64,000 nucleotides of DNA from Arthrobacter oryzae (GTDB lineage Bacteria > Actinomycetota > Actinomycetes > Actinomycetales > Micrococcaceae): contig NZ_JAUSSM010000008.1 in NCBI RefSeq assembly GCF_030812315.1, forward strand, positions 124,001 to 188,000, read 5' to 3'. A program made the translations under genes and the position numbers. Shown one piece after another: positions 1 to 8,662 of the stretch. Position 1 is the stretch's first letter. Each line of letters starts with the position of its first letter. The notes below the pieces were generated by a model. The model did not search any database, was not told the origin of the DNA, and saw nothing but the letters and a program-made list of their open reading frames with translations.

Positions 1-761
1 GCGCCGTGGCCTTCGAATACCGCGGCAAAGTGGATACGGACCGCTGGCGGGCGGTGTGGGACTGGGCCATTGCAGCCGGCTCCCTGGTGGCCGCCTTCGG
101 CGTCGGAGCAGCGCTTGCCCTGACCACCACAGGGCTTCCGCTCAACGCCAACGGTGACCGGGAGGGCGGGCCGTTTGCCTGGTTCAGCGGTTACGCCGTC
201 CTGGGCGGATTCGCCGTCGTGTGCTTCTCGCTGCTGCATGCGCTGGCGTTCCTTGCGCTGAAAACCGACGGCGACGTCCGGCACCGTGCCCGCCGCTGGT
301 TTGTCCGGCTCCTGCCCGTGCTGGTGCTCCCCATCGCCGGCTGGGCCATCAGCGTCCAACTCCTGAGCGGCGAGGCCTGGACCATGGCGGCCGTAGCCGC
401 GGCTGTTGTGGCAGCGGCCTTCGCCTGGCACTTCGGCCGGAACGGACTGGAGGGGAGGGCCTTCCTGTCCCTCGGAGTGTTCCTGCTCCTTGGCAGCGCC
501 TCGATCTTCGGTGCGGCCTTCCCGGTGGTGCTTCCCTCCACCATCAACGCGGACTTCAACCTGACGATTTCCAATGCCTCATCCTCCGACTACACCCTGG
601 GCCTCATGACCATCGTTGCCTGCGTGGGACTGCCGCTGGTCCTGGCTTACCAGGCGTGGACCTACTGGGTGTTCCGCCGCCGCGTTAGCGCAGCACACAT
701 TCCGGAAGCCCACAGCTTCCTGCCTGCCATTGCCGCCAGGGCACTGGCCCCCAAGGACTAG
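1..761 (+). CDS. cydB: cytochrome bd ubiquinol oxidase subunit II, C-terminal part
   Basis: This is the last ~250 residues of the gene; its start lies before the window and the reading frame is open from base 3. The visible part begins with an AFEYRGK stretch typical of the CydB loop after the first helices, followed by about six hydrophobic segments and a short polar tail. CydB pairs with the haem-bearing CydA in the high-affinity cytochrome bd quinol oxidase of the plasma membrane. The CydDC exporter starts 6 bases after its stop, the usual cydA-cydB-cydDC order, so co-transcription is likely. The GTG at base 6 is internal and should not be taken as the start. Confidence 0.9.
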   Translation, partial: AVAFEYRGKVDTDRWRAVWDWAIAAGSLVAAFGVGAALALTTTGLPLNANGDREGGPFAWFSGYAVLGGFAVVCFSLLHALAFLALKTDGDVRHRARRWFVRLLPVLVLPIAGWAISVQLLSGEAWTMAAVAAAVVAAAFAWHFGRNGLEGRAFLSLGVFLLLGSASIFGAAFPVVLPSTINADFNLTISNASSSDYTLGLMTIVACVGLPLVLAYQAWTYWVFRRRVSAAHIPEAHSFLPAIAARALAPKD

Positions 762-767
762 GACCAC

Positions 768-3700
768 ATGAGACCCCAGTTCCCTGCCGGCCCCGCAAAC
801 CGGTTCGCGCTCTATTGGCTGGGCCTGCTTGCCGCCCTCAAGGCCCTGTCACTGGTCCTCATGGCACAGGCAGTGGCTTCCGTCCTGGCCGGGCTGGTCT
901 CACAGAACCCCGCCTGGGCTGAGCAGCTGGGCTGGGGACTCGCCGGCGTGATGCTGCGGTCCCTGACCGTGTGGGCCCAGGGAGTGGCTTCACGGCGTGC
1001 GGCGCTCGGGGTCAAGGAGGAACTGCGCTCGGCGCTGCTGGAGCGCGCCCTGCGGAACGGCGCGCGTGCGGCCGGTCCGTCCGACGGCGGCCTGGCCATC
1101 CTGGCCACGAGGGGCCTGGATGCCCTGGACAGCTACTACACCCAGTTCCTGCCCGCCCTCGTGAACTGTGCCGCGATCCCGCTCCTGCTGGGGGCCCGCA
1201 TCCTGTTCGCCGACTGGGTCAGCGCGGTGGTGATCGTCCTGACGGTGCCGCTGGTGCCGGTCTTTATGGTGCTGATTGGCCGCTATACAGAAGACCGGGT
1301 CCGGGCGGCGCAATCCGCCCTGGCCCGGCTCTCCGGCCACATGCTGGAACTGGCCAAGGGGCTTCCCGTGCTGGTGGGCCTCGGCCGTGCCACCGCCCAG
1401 CGCAAGGCACTCGAGGACATTTCGGAGCAATACCGGTCCCGGACCATGGACACGCTCCGGACGGCCTTCCTCTCGGCCCTCGCCCTTGAACTCATCGCGA
1501 CGATCTCCGTTGCCGTGGTGGCCGTCTTCATCGGTGTGCGCCTGGTACACGGCGACATGGCGTTGGAAGCCGGGCTGCTCGCACTGATCCTTGCGCCCGA
1601 CTGCTACCTGCCGCTGCGGGAACTGGGCACCGCCCACCACGCCAGCGACGACGGCCGCGCTGCCCTTGCCGAGGTCACCTCTGTTATGGACTCGCCGGAA
1701 GCCGTCACGCTGCAACGCCGGAACAGGCTGCAGCCGGGGGAGAGGGCGTCCGACGGCGGCGCGGACCTTCCGGCGGTGACCGTCCGTGAGCTGACGGTTG
1801 CCTACGGCGGTCGCCTGGATCCCGCCGTCGGGCCGCTCAGCTTCGATGCGCCCGCCGGGCGGATCACTGCCCTCGACGGTGCCAGCGGCGCCGGCAAGAG
1901 CACCATCCTCGGCGTCCTTGCCGGCATCGTGGGCACGGGCGGCGGTACGGCCGTCAGCGGTCGTGTTGCAGGATTTACGCCGGCGGACGTCGCCTGGGTG
2001 CCGCAGCATCCCGTCATGGTTGAGGCAACCGTTTTGGCCGAGGTGCGGCTGTACCTGGAGGGTGCCGGGGCGGGCGCTCGCAAGGGTGCCTCCGAAACAG
2101 GTGCCTCCGAAACAGGTGCCTCCGAAGCCGGCGGCACCGTTGCCGCTGATACCGCGCAGCGCTGCCTCGAGGCGGCCGGAGCCGGGCATCTGGCCGGGAA
2201 GCATCCTGCCGAGCTGAGCCCGGGGGAGCTCCGCCGGGTTGCCCTGGCGCGGGGCCTGGCCCGGATCGAAGCCGGGGCCACCCTGCTGCTGCTGGACGAG
2301 CCCACCGCACACCTGGACCGCGATTCCGCCAACGTGGTCACCAGCGCCATCCAAAGGCTGCGGGGCCGCGCCACGGTCCTGCTGGTGGCCCACGACCGGC
2401 TCACCCGGGAACTCGCGGACCATGTGGTGCCGGTGGCTGGGACCGCTACGGCCGGGCCAACTGCCGACCACACGGCTCGCACCGGGCACGCCCCGGTTCT
2501 CCCTGCTGCGGGCCCGGTTGTTCAGGCAACGGACGCGGCGGCCATGCCGTCCCCGCTCGTCGCGGCAGCTGCGGAGCATCCCGTGGAAGCGGGCCGGCCC
2601 GCCGGGACTCCCGCTCCCGCCCGCACCCAGGCACCCGGACCGGCACTCAGCCCGGGGGAGCGCGGCAGCGTCGTGCCGGCACCCGCCGACGGCAATACCC
2701 CGGCCCGGATCTTCCGGCTGCTACGGCCGGAGTCCCTCAAATTCGGTTCCGCCGGCGTGGTGGGTGTGCTGGCCGCGCTGTTCGCGGTGGCGCTGGCAGG
2801 ACTGTCCGGCTGGCTGATCATCCGGGCCAGCGGGCAGCCGCCCATTCTCTACCTCCTCACGGCAATCGTGGGCGTGCGGTTCTTCGGTATCGGCAGGGCC
2901 GTCCTGCGCTACACCGAGCGGCTCCTGCTGCACGACGCCGTCTTCGCCTCGCTGACCCGGCTGCGCGGCCGGTTGTGGGATTCGCTGAGCCGGCGGGCGC
3001 TGTCGCTGCGCCGGCTCCTGCAGGGCGGTGACGTGCTGGGAACCGTCATTGACGACGTCGACACGGTGCGGGACCTGCTTCCCCGGGTGGTTCTGCCGCC
3101 GGTCACCGCAGTGGCGGCGGGCGCATGCGCGGTGTCGGCCACCGGCCTGCTCCTGCCCGCAGCGCTGCCGGCTGTCATCGCAGCGGCGCTGGTGTCCCTG
3201 ATAGCCGCGCCGGCGGCGGCCCTGCTGGCAGACAGGATGTCCGCGCAGGCCGAGCAACGGCTTCGTTCGGGGGTCCTGCGCGACGTCGCTGCGGCGCTGG
3301 ATGCACGGGCCGAACTGCACGCCAACGGTGTGGCGGCGCCGGTGCTGTCTGCCATCGGCGACGCCGATAAAGCTGCAACGGCGGCCTCGCAGCGGTCGGC
3401 GTGGGCGGAGGGACTGGGCCAGGCGCTCACCGTTCTCGCCTGCGGTGCCGCTGCCCTTGCCAGCGCCGCTTTGGCCGGACCGCAGGTGCTGGGCGGTTCC
3501 GTTGACGCTGCCACGGCCGCCGTCGTGGTCCTGCTGCAGCTGGCGCTCGTCGAACCGTACGCGGCCATGACGACGGCGGTCCGCCAGTACCCTGCGCTCC
3601 GCCTGGTCCTGGGCAGGGTCAGCGAAGCCGGTGTCCTGGACGCCGCCGGGGCCCCGGGTGCTGCCAGAACCGATTCCGATGCCGGGCGCTCCGATGCCGA

Positions 3701-4475
3701 GGACTCCGGCGGACTCGAGCCAGTGGCACAACGGCCCGATGCGCGGCCCGGCATAGAACTAGAGGCGTTGTCCGCCGCCTGGCCCGCCGGGCCGGAGGTC
3801 TTCACGGGCGTGTCGGCGACGGCTGAACCCGGCCGCTGGCTGGCCGTGACCGGAGCCTCGGGTTCCGGGAAATCCACCCTGCTGGCCGTGATGCTCGGAT
3901 TCCTGCCGCCGCGATCCGGGCGTCTGGCCGTCAGCGGACGCGCGGCGTGGTGCCCCCAGGAAGCGCACCTGTTTGATTCCACCATCCGCGGCAACCTCAT
4001 GCTCGGCCGGCCCGAAGGCAAGGCCGGCGACGCCGAACAGGAAATGGCCGACTCTCTGTCCGCCGTCGGACTGGAACCGTTGCTTCGCCGGCTGGCGGAC
4101 GGCGCCGACACGCGGATCGGGCCGGCCGGCGCGTTCCTGAGCGGCGGGGAACGCCAGCGGCTCGCGGTTGCGCGGACGCTCATGACCGGGGCCGACGTGA
4201 TCCTGCTGGACGAGCCCACCGCGCACCTTGACGCCGAGGCGGGCAGGGCCATGCTTGCTGACCTTCGCGAGGGCCTGAGCGGGCGGACCGTGGTACTCGT
4301 GACGCACAATCCTGACGACATCGACGCGGGGGACCGTCGGCTGGACCTCGATGCGGGTACCAGTACAGTGGCCGGAGCAGACGGCGCCGGCGGGCTTCCC
4401 CGTTTCAGTGATGACCACGGCGCGCCGGCCACCGCAACCGGGCCGGTTCTGGCGCGGGGCGGGACCGGCGGTTAG
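768..4475 (+). CDS. cydDC: fused thiol reductant ABC exporter CydDC
   Basis: A single 1235-residue protein joins the two halves that are separate genes in enteric bacteria. Each half has an ABC membrane domain and an ATPase. The CydD half has Walker A GASGAGKS at 371-378, an altered signature LSPGE at 483-487 and Walker B D510/E511. The CydC half has Walker A at 1029, LSGGE at 1124-1128 and Walker B D1148/E1149. The exporter moves glutathione or cysteine-type thiols across the membrane and is needed to assemble cytochrome bd. Low-complexity linkers (about 430-455 and 560-650) include a GASET peptide repeat. It follows cydB by 6 bases. The fused form is common in Arthrobacter relatives. Confidence 0.95.
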   Translation: MRPQFPAGPANRFALYWLGLLAALKALSLVLMAQAVASVLAGLVSQNPAWAEQLGWGLAGVMLRSLTVWAQGVASRRAALGVKEELRSALLERALRNGARAAGPSDGGLAILATRGLDALDSYYTQFLPALVNCAAIPLLLGARILFADWVSAVVIVLTVPLVPVFMVLIGRYTEDRVRAAQSALARLSGHMLELAKGLPVLVGLGRATAQRKALEDISEQYRSRTMDTLRTAFLSALALELIATISVAVVAVFIGVRLVHGDMALEAGLLALILAPDCYLPLRELGTAHHASDDGRAALAEVTSVMDSPEAVTLQRRNRLQPGERASDGGADLPAVTVRELTVAYGGRLDPAVGPLSFDAPAGRITALDGASGAGKSTILGVLAGIVGTGGGTAVSGRVAGFTPADVAWVPQHPVMVEATVLAEVRLYLEGAGAGARKGASETGASETGASEAGGTVAADTAQRCLEAAGAGHLAGKHPAELSPGELRRVALARGLARIEAGATLLLLDEPTAHLDRDSANVVTSAIQRLRGRATVLLVAHDRLTRELADHVVPVAGTATAGPTADHTARTGHAPVLPAAGPVVQATDAAAMPSPLVAAAAEHPVEAGRPAGTPAPARTQAPGPALSPGERGSVVPAPADGNTPARIFRLLRPESLKFGSAGVVGVLAALFAVALAGLSGWLIIRASGQPPILYLLTAIVGVRFFGIGRAVLRYTERLLLHDAVFASLTRLRGRLWDSLSRRALSLRRLLQGGDVLGTVIDDVDTVRDLLPRVVLPPVTAVAAGACAVSATGLLLPAALPAVIAAALVSLIAAPAAALLADRMSAQAEQRLRSGVLRDVAAALDARAELHANGVAAPVLSAIGDADKAATAASQRSAWAEGLGQALTVLACGAAALASAALAGPQVLGGSVDAATAAVVVLLQLALVEPYAAMTTAVRQYPALRLVLGRVSEAGVLDAAGAPGAARTDSDAGRSDAEDSGGLEPVAQRPDARPGIELEALSAAWPAGPEVFTGVSATAEPGRWLAVTGASGSGKSTLLAVMLGFLPPRSGRLAVSGRAAWCPQEAHLFDSTIRGNLMLGRPEGKAGDAEQEMADSLSAVGLEPLLRRLADGADTRIGPAGAFLSGGERQRLAVARTLMTGADVILLDEPTAHLDAEAGRAMLADLREGLSGRTVVLVTHNPDDIDAGDRRLDLDAGTSTVAGADGAGGLPRFSDDHGAPATATGPVLARGGTGG
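2085..2129 (+). repeat. three 15-bp tandem repeats inside cydDC
   Basis: The unit GGTGCCTCCGAAACA occurs twice exactly (2085-2099, 2100-2114) and a third time with the last three bases changed (2115-2129). It is in frame and encodes GASET-GASET-GASEA in the CydD nucleotide-binding domain, between the Q-loop region and the signature. The multiple-of-three unit keeps the frame, so copy number could vary between strains without breaking the gene. Confidence 0.85.
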
Positions 4476-4484
4476 CCTGTTGGC

Positions 4485-5534
4485 ATGCTGAACGACGACG
4501 CGCTGGCGCCTGGATCCTGGCGGAAATCCCTTGCTGGCCTGGGCCTGGACTGGCGTGCCGCGGCGGAGCCTGACGTGGAGGAGTGGGCTGCCCTGATCGC
4601 CCGGACGGCCGAGGTGGAAAAGCCGGTCTGGTTTGAGCGTGCCGCGGACCTTGAACAGATCCTCCAGTCGAAGAAGAACCCTCCGGCAGCCAACACCCTC
4701 CTGGTGCTGGACAGCCAATCCGTTCCCCGCGCCTATGCCCGCATGACCAAGAACAAGGAGGGCGACAAAGCCTACGGCTTCGGCTGCGTCGACCCCGCCT
4801 GGCAGCGCCAGGGGATCGGTATGGCGCTCATTGGCTGGCTCAGCGAGCGGACCGTCCAGCGCTTCGGGGAAGACAACGGTCCTGGGAGCGACCGGCCTGA
4901 TGCCGGGCGGCCCGTGCCGCGTCTGCGCATCCACATGGAGCAGCAGCACGAGCACCAGCAGCAGCTGCTCCGCAAGGGCGGGTTCCGGGTGGTGCGCTTC
5001 TTCAACGAGATGCACCGCCAGCTGGACGGCCTCCCCCTTCCCGAAGTGCGGCTGGCCGACGGGCTGGACCTCGTGACCATGCGCCCGGAGCTCAGCGAGG
5101 ACGTCCGGCTGGCCCACAATGCCTCATTCCGTGACCATTGGGGAAGCGAACCCCGGGATGAGGAGTCCTGGGGATTCACGGTCAATGATCCGCAGGCTAG
5201 GCCGGACCTGAGCGCCGTGGTCCTGGACCGCAGCTCCGGACTCGTTGCGGGCTACCAGCTGGCCACCCACGATCCGGACAGTGCGCTGTCCCGGGGCTAC
5301 AGCGAGGGATACACGGACCTGCTGGGAGTGCGCCCTGAGTATCGCGGCCGCGGCATCGCCCAGGCCCTGCTCGCCGATGCCATGCGGCGCTTCGTGGCTG
5401 CAGGCCTGGACCGGGCGTCCCTGGACGTTGATTCAGAGAATCCCACCGGCGCGCTCGCGCTGTACGAAAAGATGGGCTACGCCGCCGTCAACAGAAGCCT
5501 GGCCTGGGACAAGGAACTGCCGCCGCGCAGCTGA
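4485..5534 (+). CDS. tandem GNAT-family N-acetyltransferase
   Basis: The 349-residue protein holds two GNAT folds. The first carries an acetyl-CoA loop RQGIGM around 108-113 and the second RGRGIA around 287-292, followed by the common ENPTGALALYEKMGY ending of GNAT enzymes. The double-GNAT layout resembles mycothiol synthase MshD, but I see nothing specific to MshD, so the substrate is unknown. The gene starts 9 bases after cydDC and is probably read through from it. It ends 44 bases before the convergent DinB-like gene. Confidence 0.8.
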   Translation: MLNDDALAPGSWRKSLAGLGLDWRAAAEPDVEEWAALIARTAEVEKPVWFERAADLEQILQSKKNPPAANTLLVLDSQSVPRAYARMTKNKEGDKAYGFGCVDPAWQRQGIGMALIGWLSERTVQRFGEDNGPGSDRPDAGRPVPRLRIHMEQQHEHQQQLLRKGGFRVVRFFNEMHRQLDGLPLPEVRLADGLDLVTMRPELSEDVRLAHNASFRDHWGSEPRDEESWGFTVNDPQARPDLSAVVLDRSSGLVAGYQLATHDPDSALSRGYSEGYTDLLGVRPEYRGRGIAQALLADAMRRFVAAGLDRASLDVDSENPTGALALYEKMGYAAVNRSLAWDKELPPRS

Positions 5535-5578
5535 CCGCCGCGGCTGACCGCCGCGGGCGCAGCCGCCAGTTCCCCAGC

Positions 5579-6097
5579 TCAGGCGTCGACGTCGTGCAGG
5601 TGGTGGACGACGTCGTGCAGGAAGTACTGCGCGAGGGTCATGACCGTGAACTCCGAACCGTTGCTGCGGAGGCCTTTCCGGCCCCACTCGTCCTCGTGCA
5701 CGCCGGCGAAGGACTCCGCGATCTGTTCGCCCTCGGCCGTCAGTTCGGCGCTCACGACGGCGGGGTCGGCGTTGGCGTAGTCCTTCTCCACCGCCGTTTT
5801 GTCCTGGTCCCAGTCCTCGAACCGGGCGTTGTCCTCGCTGAGCATGAGGTTCAGCCGGAGGTCGAAGAGGCTGAAAACGTCCCGGACGTGCGACGCGTAC
5901 TCCAGCACGGACCACGTGGCGTCGTCCGGCCGTTCGGCCACGTCCGGCCGGCGAAGGGCCGCCCGCCAGCGGGGAAGCATGTTGGACACGCTCCCGGGAA
6001 CCGTGGCCGGAGTGACTGTCGACGCGTCGAAGCCGCATTCGGGGCAGGGCCGGGTCAGCACCCAGGTCCAGTCCTTTTCGTCGGGGATGATAGGCAT
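5579..6097 (-). CDS. DinB-like four-helix-bundle protein
   Basis: The 172-residue protein opens with a CPECGFDAS segment and continues with a DinB-superfamily pattern: an early helix with WSVLEYASHVRDVF and a C-terminal AQYFLHDVVHHLHD helix. The histidines of these helices are the usual metal ligands in DinB/YfiT-type proteins. Actinobacterial members are often thought to be thiol-dependent (mycothiol) transferases or hydrolases, but no activity can be read here. It lies 9 bases downstream of the topoisomerase subunit gene on the same strand and is probably co-transcribed with it. Confidence 0.75.
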   Translation of the reverse strand: MPIIPDEKDWTWVLTRPCPECGFDASTVTPATVPGSVSNMLPRWRAALRRPDVAERPDDATWSVLEYASHVRDVFSLFDLRLNLMLSEDNARFEDWDQDKTAVEKDYANADPAVVSAELTAEGEQIAESFAGVHEDEWGRKGLRSNGSEFTVMTLAQYFLHDVVHHLHDVDA

Positions 6098-6106
6098 GCC
6101 CGTAGT

Positions 6107-8608
6107 CTAAGCCCCGGTCAGGCTGGGCCCAATGGCGTCCACTGCCTGTGACAGCGGGATGCCGGAGCCGTCCCGGCGGCCATGCTCCTGCGGAAGCGAC
6201 CGCGCTACCCCTGCCAGTGACGAGGCCTTGGCCGGGCCGTGTCCCGCCCAGGCGATCAGGAGCGTGTCTTCGCCCTTGAGGAAGCGGTGTGCCCGTACGC
6301 CCGCCGTCGCCCGGCCCTTGGCCGGATACTCGGCGAACGCCGTGACTTTTCCGGCGCCGGGAGCGGTGCCCGGCAGGGCGCCGTCGGTTCCGGAAACCGT
6401 CACCACGACGGCGTCGTCGTCGCCTGGCGCGACGGTTCCGAAGAACAGGACCTGGTCCCCGGCGGCGAGCTTGATGCCGGCCATGCCGCCGGCAGTGCGG
6501 CCCTGCGGCCGGACGCTGCCGGCGCTGAAACGCAGCAGCTGGGCCTGCCGGGTGAGGAACACAAGGTCGACGTCGTCGGCCCCGGCCGGTTCAACACCCA
6601 CCACGGTGTCCTTGTCCTTGAGGGCAATGACTTCCCAGTCCTCGCGGTTCAGGGGGTAGTCGGGCTGAACGCGCTTGACGATGCCCTGGGCCGTGCCGAT
6701 TGCCAGGACCGTATCCAGCGGCGCGAAGGCAACGAGCGTCTCGCCCTTCAGGAGCGTGATGAAGTCCTTGGCGGGCACGCCGCCGGTCAGGTTGGGAAGC
6801 CCGGACATCGGGGGCAGGACGGGCATGTCCATGACCTGCAGGCGCAGCATCCGGCCGAGGGACGTGACGGCGGCGATTTCGCCGCGCGCGGAGGTTTTCA
6901 CCACGGACCGGAAGACGTCGTGCTTTGACCGGGGTCCGGTCTCGGTGAGGGGCTCCTGGTTGGAGGTCCGGGCTATCTGTCCGCTGGCGGTAAGGATGGC
7001 CCAGCAGGGGTCATCGGCGATCTCCAGCGCGAGCGGCGCCGCCTTGCCCTTGCCTCCCGGTGCAGCTGCCAGGGCGGCGGCCACCGTGGGGGAGACCGCT
7101 TCGGACTCGAGCAGGACCGTCCGGCGGGGCGTGCCGTACTTTTCGGCGATTTCGGCCAGTTCGTCGGAGACCAGTTCGCGCAGGCGCTGGTCCGAACCCA
7201 GGATGGCTTCCAGTTCGGCGATCTCGCGCTTCAGCTGGTCCTGCTCTTTTTCGAGTTCGATCCGGGAATACTTGGTCAGCTGCCGCAGGCGCAGTTCCAG
7301 GATGTAGTTCGCCTGGATTTCCGTGAGGTCGTAGATGGACATCAGGCGTTCGCGGGCGGCGGACACCTCGTCCGAGGACCGGATGATCTGGATGACCTCG
7401 TCGATGTCCACGATGGCGATCAGGAGCCCCTCCACCAGGTGGAGGCGGTCCTTCTTCTTTTCCAGCCGGAACGAGGTGCGGCGCCGCACCACGTTGATGC
7501 GGTGGTCGACGTAGACGGACAGCAGCTGCACCAGGCCCAGCGTCTGCGGCTGGCCGTCCACCAGCGTGACGTTGTTGATGCCGAAGGAATCTTCCATCGG
7601 CGAGAAGCGGTAGAGCTGCTGGAGCACGGCGTTCGGGTTGAAGCCGTTCTTCAGCTCGATGACCAGGCGGAGTCCATGCTTGCGGTCCGTGAGGTCCACA
7701 ATGTCGCTGATGCCCGTCAGCTTCTTGCCGTTGACGGCGTCCTTGATCTTCTCGATCACCTTTTCCGGGCCCACCATGTACGGAAGTTCGGTAACTACCA
7801 GGCCCGTGCGGCGGGCGGACAGCTGCTCCACCTCCACCTTGGCGCGGGTCTTGAACGAGCCGCGGCCGGTGGCATACGCGTCGCGGATGCCGTCCAGGCC
7901 CACGATCCGTCCGCCTGTGGGCAGGTCGGGGCCGGGGACGAACCGCATGAGGTCCTCGAGGGTGGCCTCCGGGTTGGCGATCAGGTGCCTGGCCGCGGAG
8001 ATGACCTCCACCAGGTTGTGGGGGGCCATGTTGGTGGCCATGCCGACGGCGATGCCGGTGGCACCGTTGACCAGCAGGTTGGGGAACGCGGCGGGGAGCA
8101 CGTCCGGCTGGGTCAACTGGTTGTCGTAGTTGGGGACGAAGTCCACCACGTCCTCGTCCAGGTGGTCCGTCAGCGTCAGGGCAGCCGCCGCCAGGCGGGC
8201 CTCCGTGTACCGCGGGGCCGCCGGGCCGTCGTCGAGCGAGCCGAAGTTGCCGTGGCCGTCGATCAGCGGCAGCCGCAGCGAAAAGTCCTGTGCCATGCGG
8301 ACCATGGCGTCGTAGATCGCGGTATCGCCGTGCGGGTGCAGCTTGCCCATGACCTCGCCCACCACGCGGGCGCTTTTCACGTGGCCGCGGTCCGGACGAA
8401 GGCCCATTTCGCTCATCATGTAGAGGATGCGCCGCTGCACCGGTTTCAGGCCGTCGCGGGCGTCCGGGAGGGCCCGTGAATAGATGACCGAATATGCGTA
8501 CTCGAGGAACGAGCCTTCCATTTCCGACGTGACGTCGATATCAACGATGTTCTCGGTGTAGTCCTGGACGGCGTCCCCTGCCGGGGCGGAACTTTGGCGG
8601 CGGGCCAT
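6107..8608 (-). CDS. type IIA DNA topoisomerase A subunit (ParC-like)
   Basis: The 833-residue protein has the breakage-reunion domain with active-site tyrosine Y134 in the APRYTEARL motif and the HPHGDTAIYD region (91-100), followed by the C-terminal beta-pinwheel. It cuts and rejoins DNA as half of an A2B2 ATP-dependent topoisomerase. A classical gyrase box (QRRGGKG type) is not visible; the nearest sequence is PQGRTAGGMAGIKL. That favours a topoisomerase IV (ParC) role over gyrase. The B subunit is not in this window. The thymine-derived T96 and D100 are at the positions where quinolone-resistance changes map in E. coli GyrA (S83, D87). I leave the symbol blank because GyrA and ParC naming is not settled in this group. 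Confidence 0.9.
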   Translation of the reverse strand: MARRQSSAPAGDAVQDYTENIVDIDVTSEMEGSFLEYAYSVIYSRALPDARDGLKPVQRRILYMMSEMGLRPDRGHVKSARVVGEVMGKLHPHGDTAIYDAMVRMAQDFSLRLPLIDGHGNFGSLDDGPAAPRYTEARLAAAALTLTDHLDEDVVDFVPNYDNQLTQPDVLPAAFPNLLVNGATGIAVGMATNMAPHNLVEVISAARHLIANPEATLEDLMRFVPGPDLPTGGRIVGLDGIRDAYATGRGSFKTRAKVEVEQLSARRTGLVVTELPYMVGPEKVIEKIKDAVNGKKLTGISDIVDLTDRKHGLRLVIELKNGFNPNAVLQQLYRFSPMEDSFGINNVTLVDGQPQTLGLVQLLSVYVDHRINVVRRRTSFRLEKKKDRLHLVEGLLIAIVDIDEVIQIIRSSDEVSAARERLMSIYDLTEIQANYILELRLRQLTKYSRIELEKEQDQLKREIAELEAILGSDQRLRELVSDELAEIAEKYGTPRRTVLLESEAVSPTVAAALAAAPGGKGKAAPLALEIADDPCWAILTASGQIARTSNQEPLTETGPRSKHDVFRSVVKTSARGEIAAVTSLGRMLRLQVMDMPVLPPMSGLPNLTGGVPAKDFITLLKGETLVAFAPLDTVLAIGTAQGIVKRVQPDYPLNREDWEVIALKDKDTVVGVEPAGADDVDLVFLTRQAQLLRFSAGSVRPQGRTAGGMAGIKLAAGDQVLFFGTVAPGDDDAVVVTVSGTDGALPGTAPGAGKVTAFAEYPAKGRATAGVRAHRFLKGEDTLLIAWAGHGPAKASSLAGVARSLPQEHGRRDGSGIPLSQAVDAIGPSLTGA

Positions 8609-8662
8609 GGGGCTGGTGGATCCTTAACGGTTTACTGGGGGAGTTTTAGCTAGGCTAAGCCT

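Noticed and set aside
2085..2129. Tandem repeats as a CRISPR array
   Set aside because: Units are 15 bp, directly adjacent, in frame and without spacers.
990..2579. 529-residue open frame opposite to cydDC
   Set aside because: A composition-driven shadow of the exporter gene.
4485..5534. Mycothiol synthase MshD
   Set aside because: Only the double-GNAT layout matches; no MshD-specific segment or mycothiol neighbour.
6107..8608. Gyrase A as the definite name
   Set aside because: No classical gyrase box is visible, and the B subunit is absent; type IIA A subunit is as far as the sequence goes.
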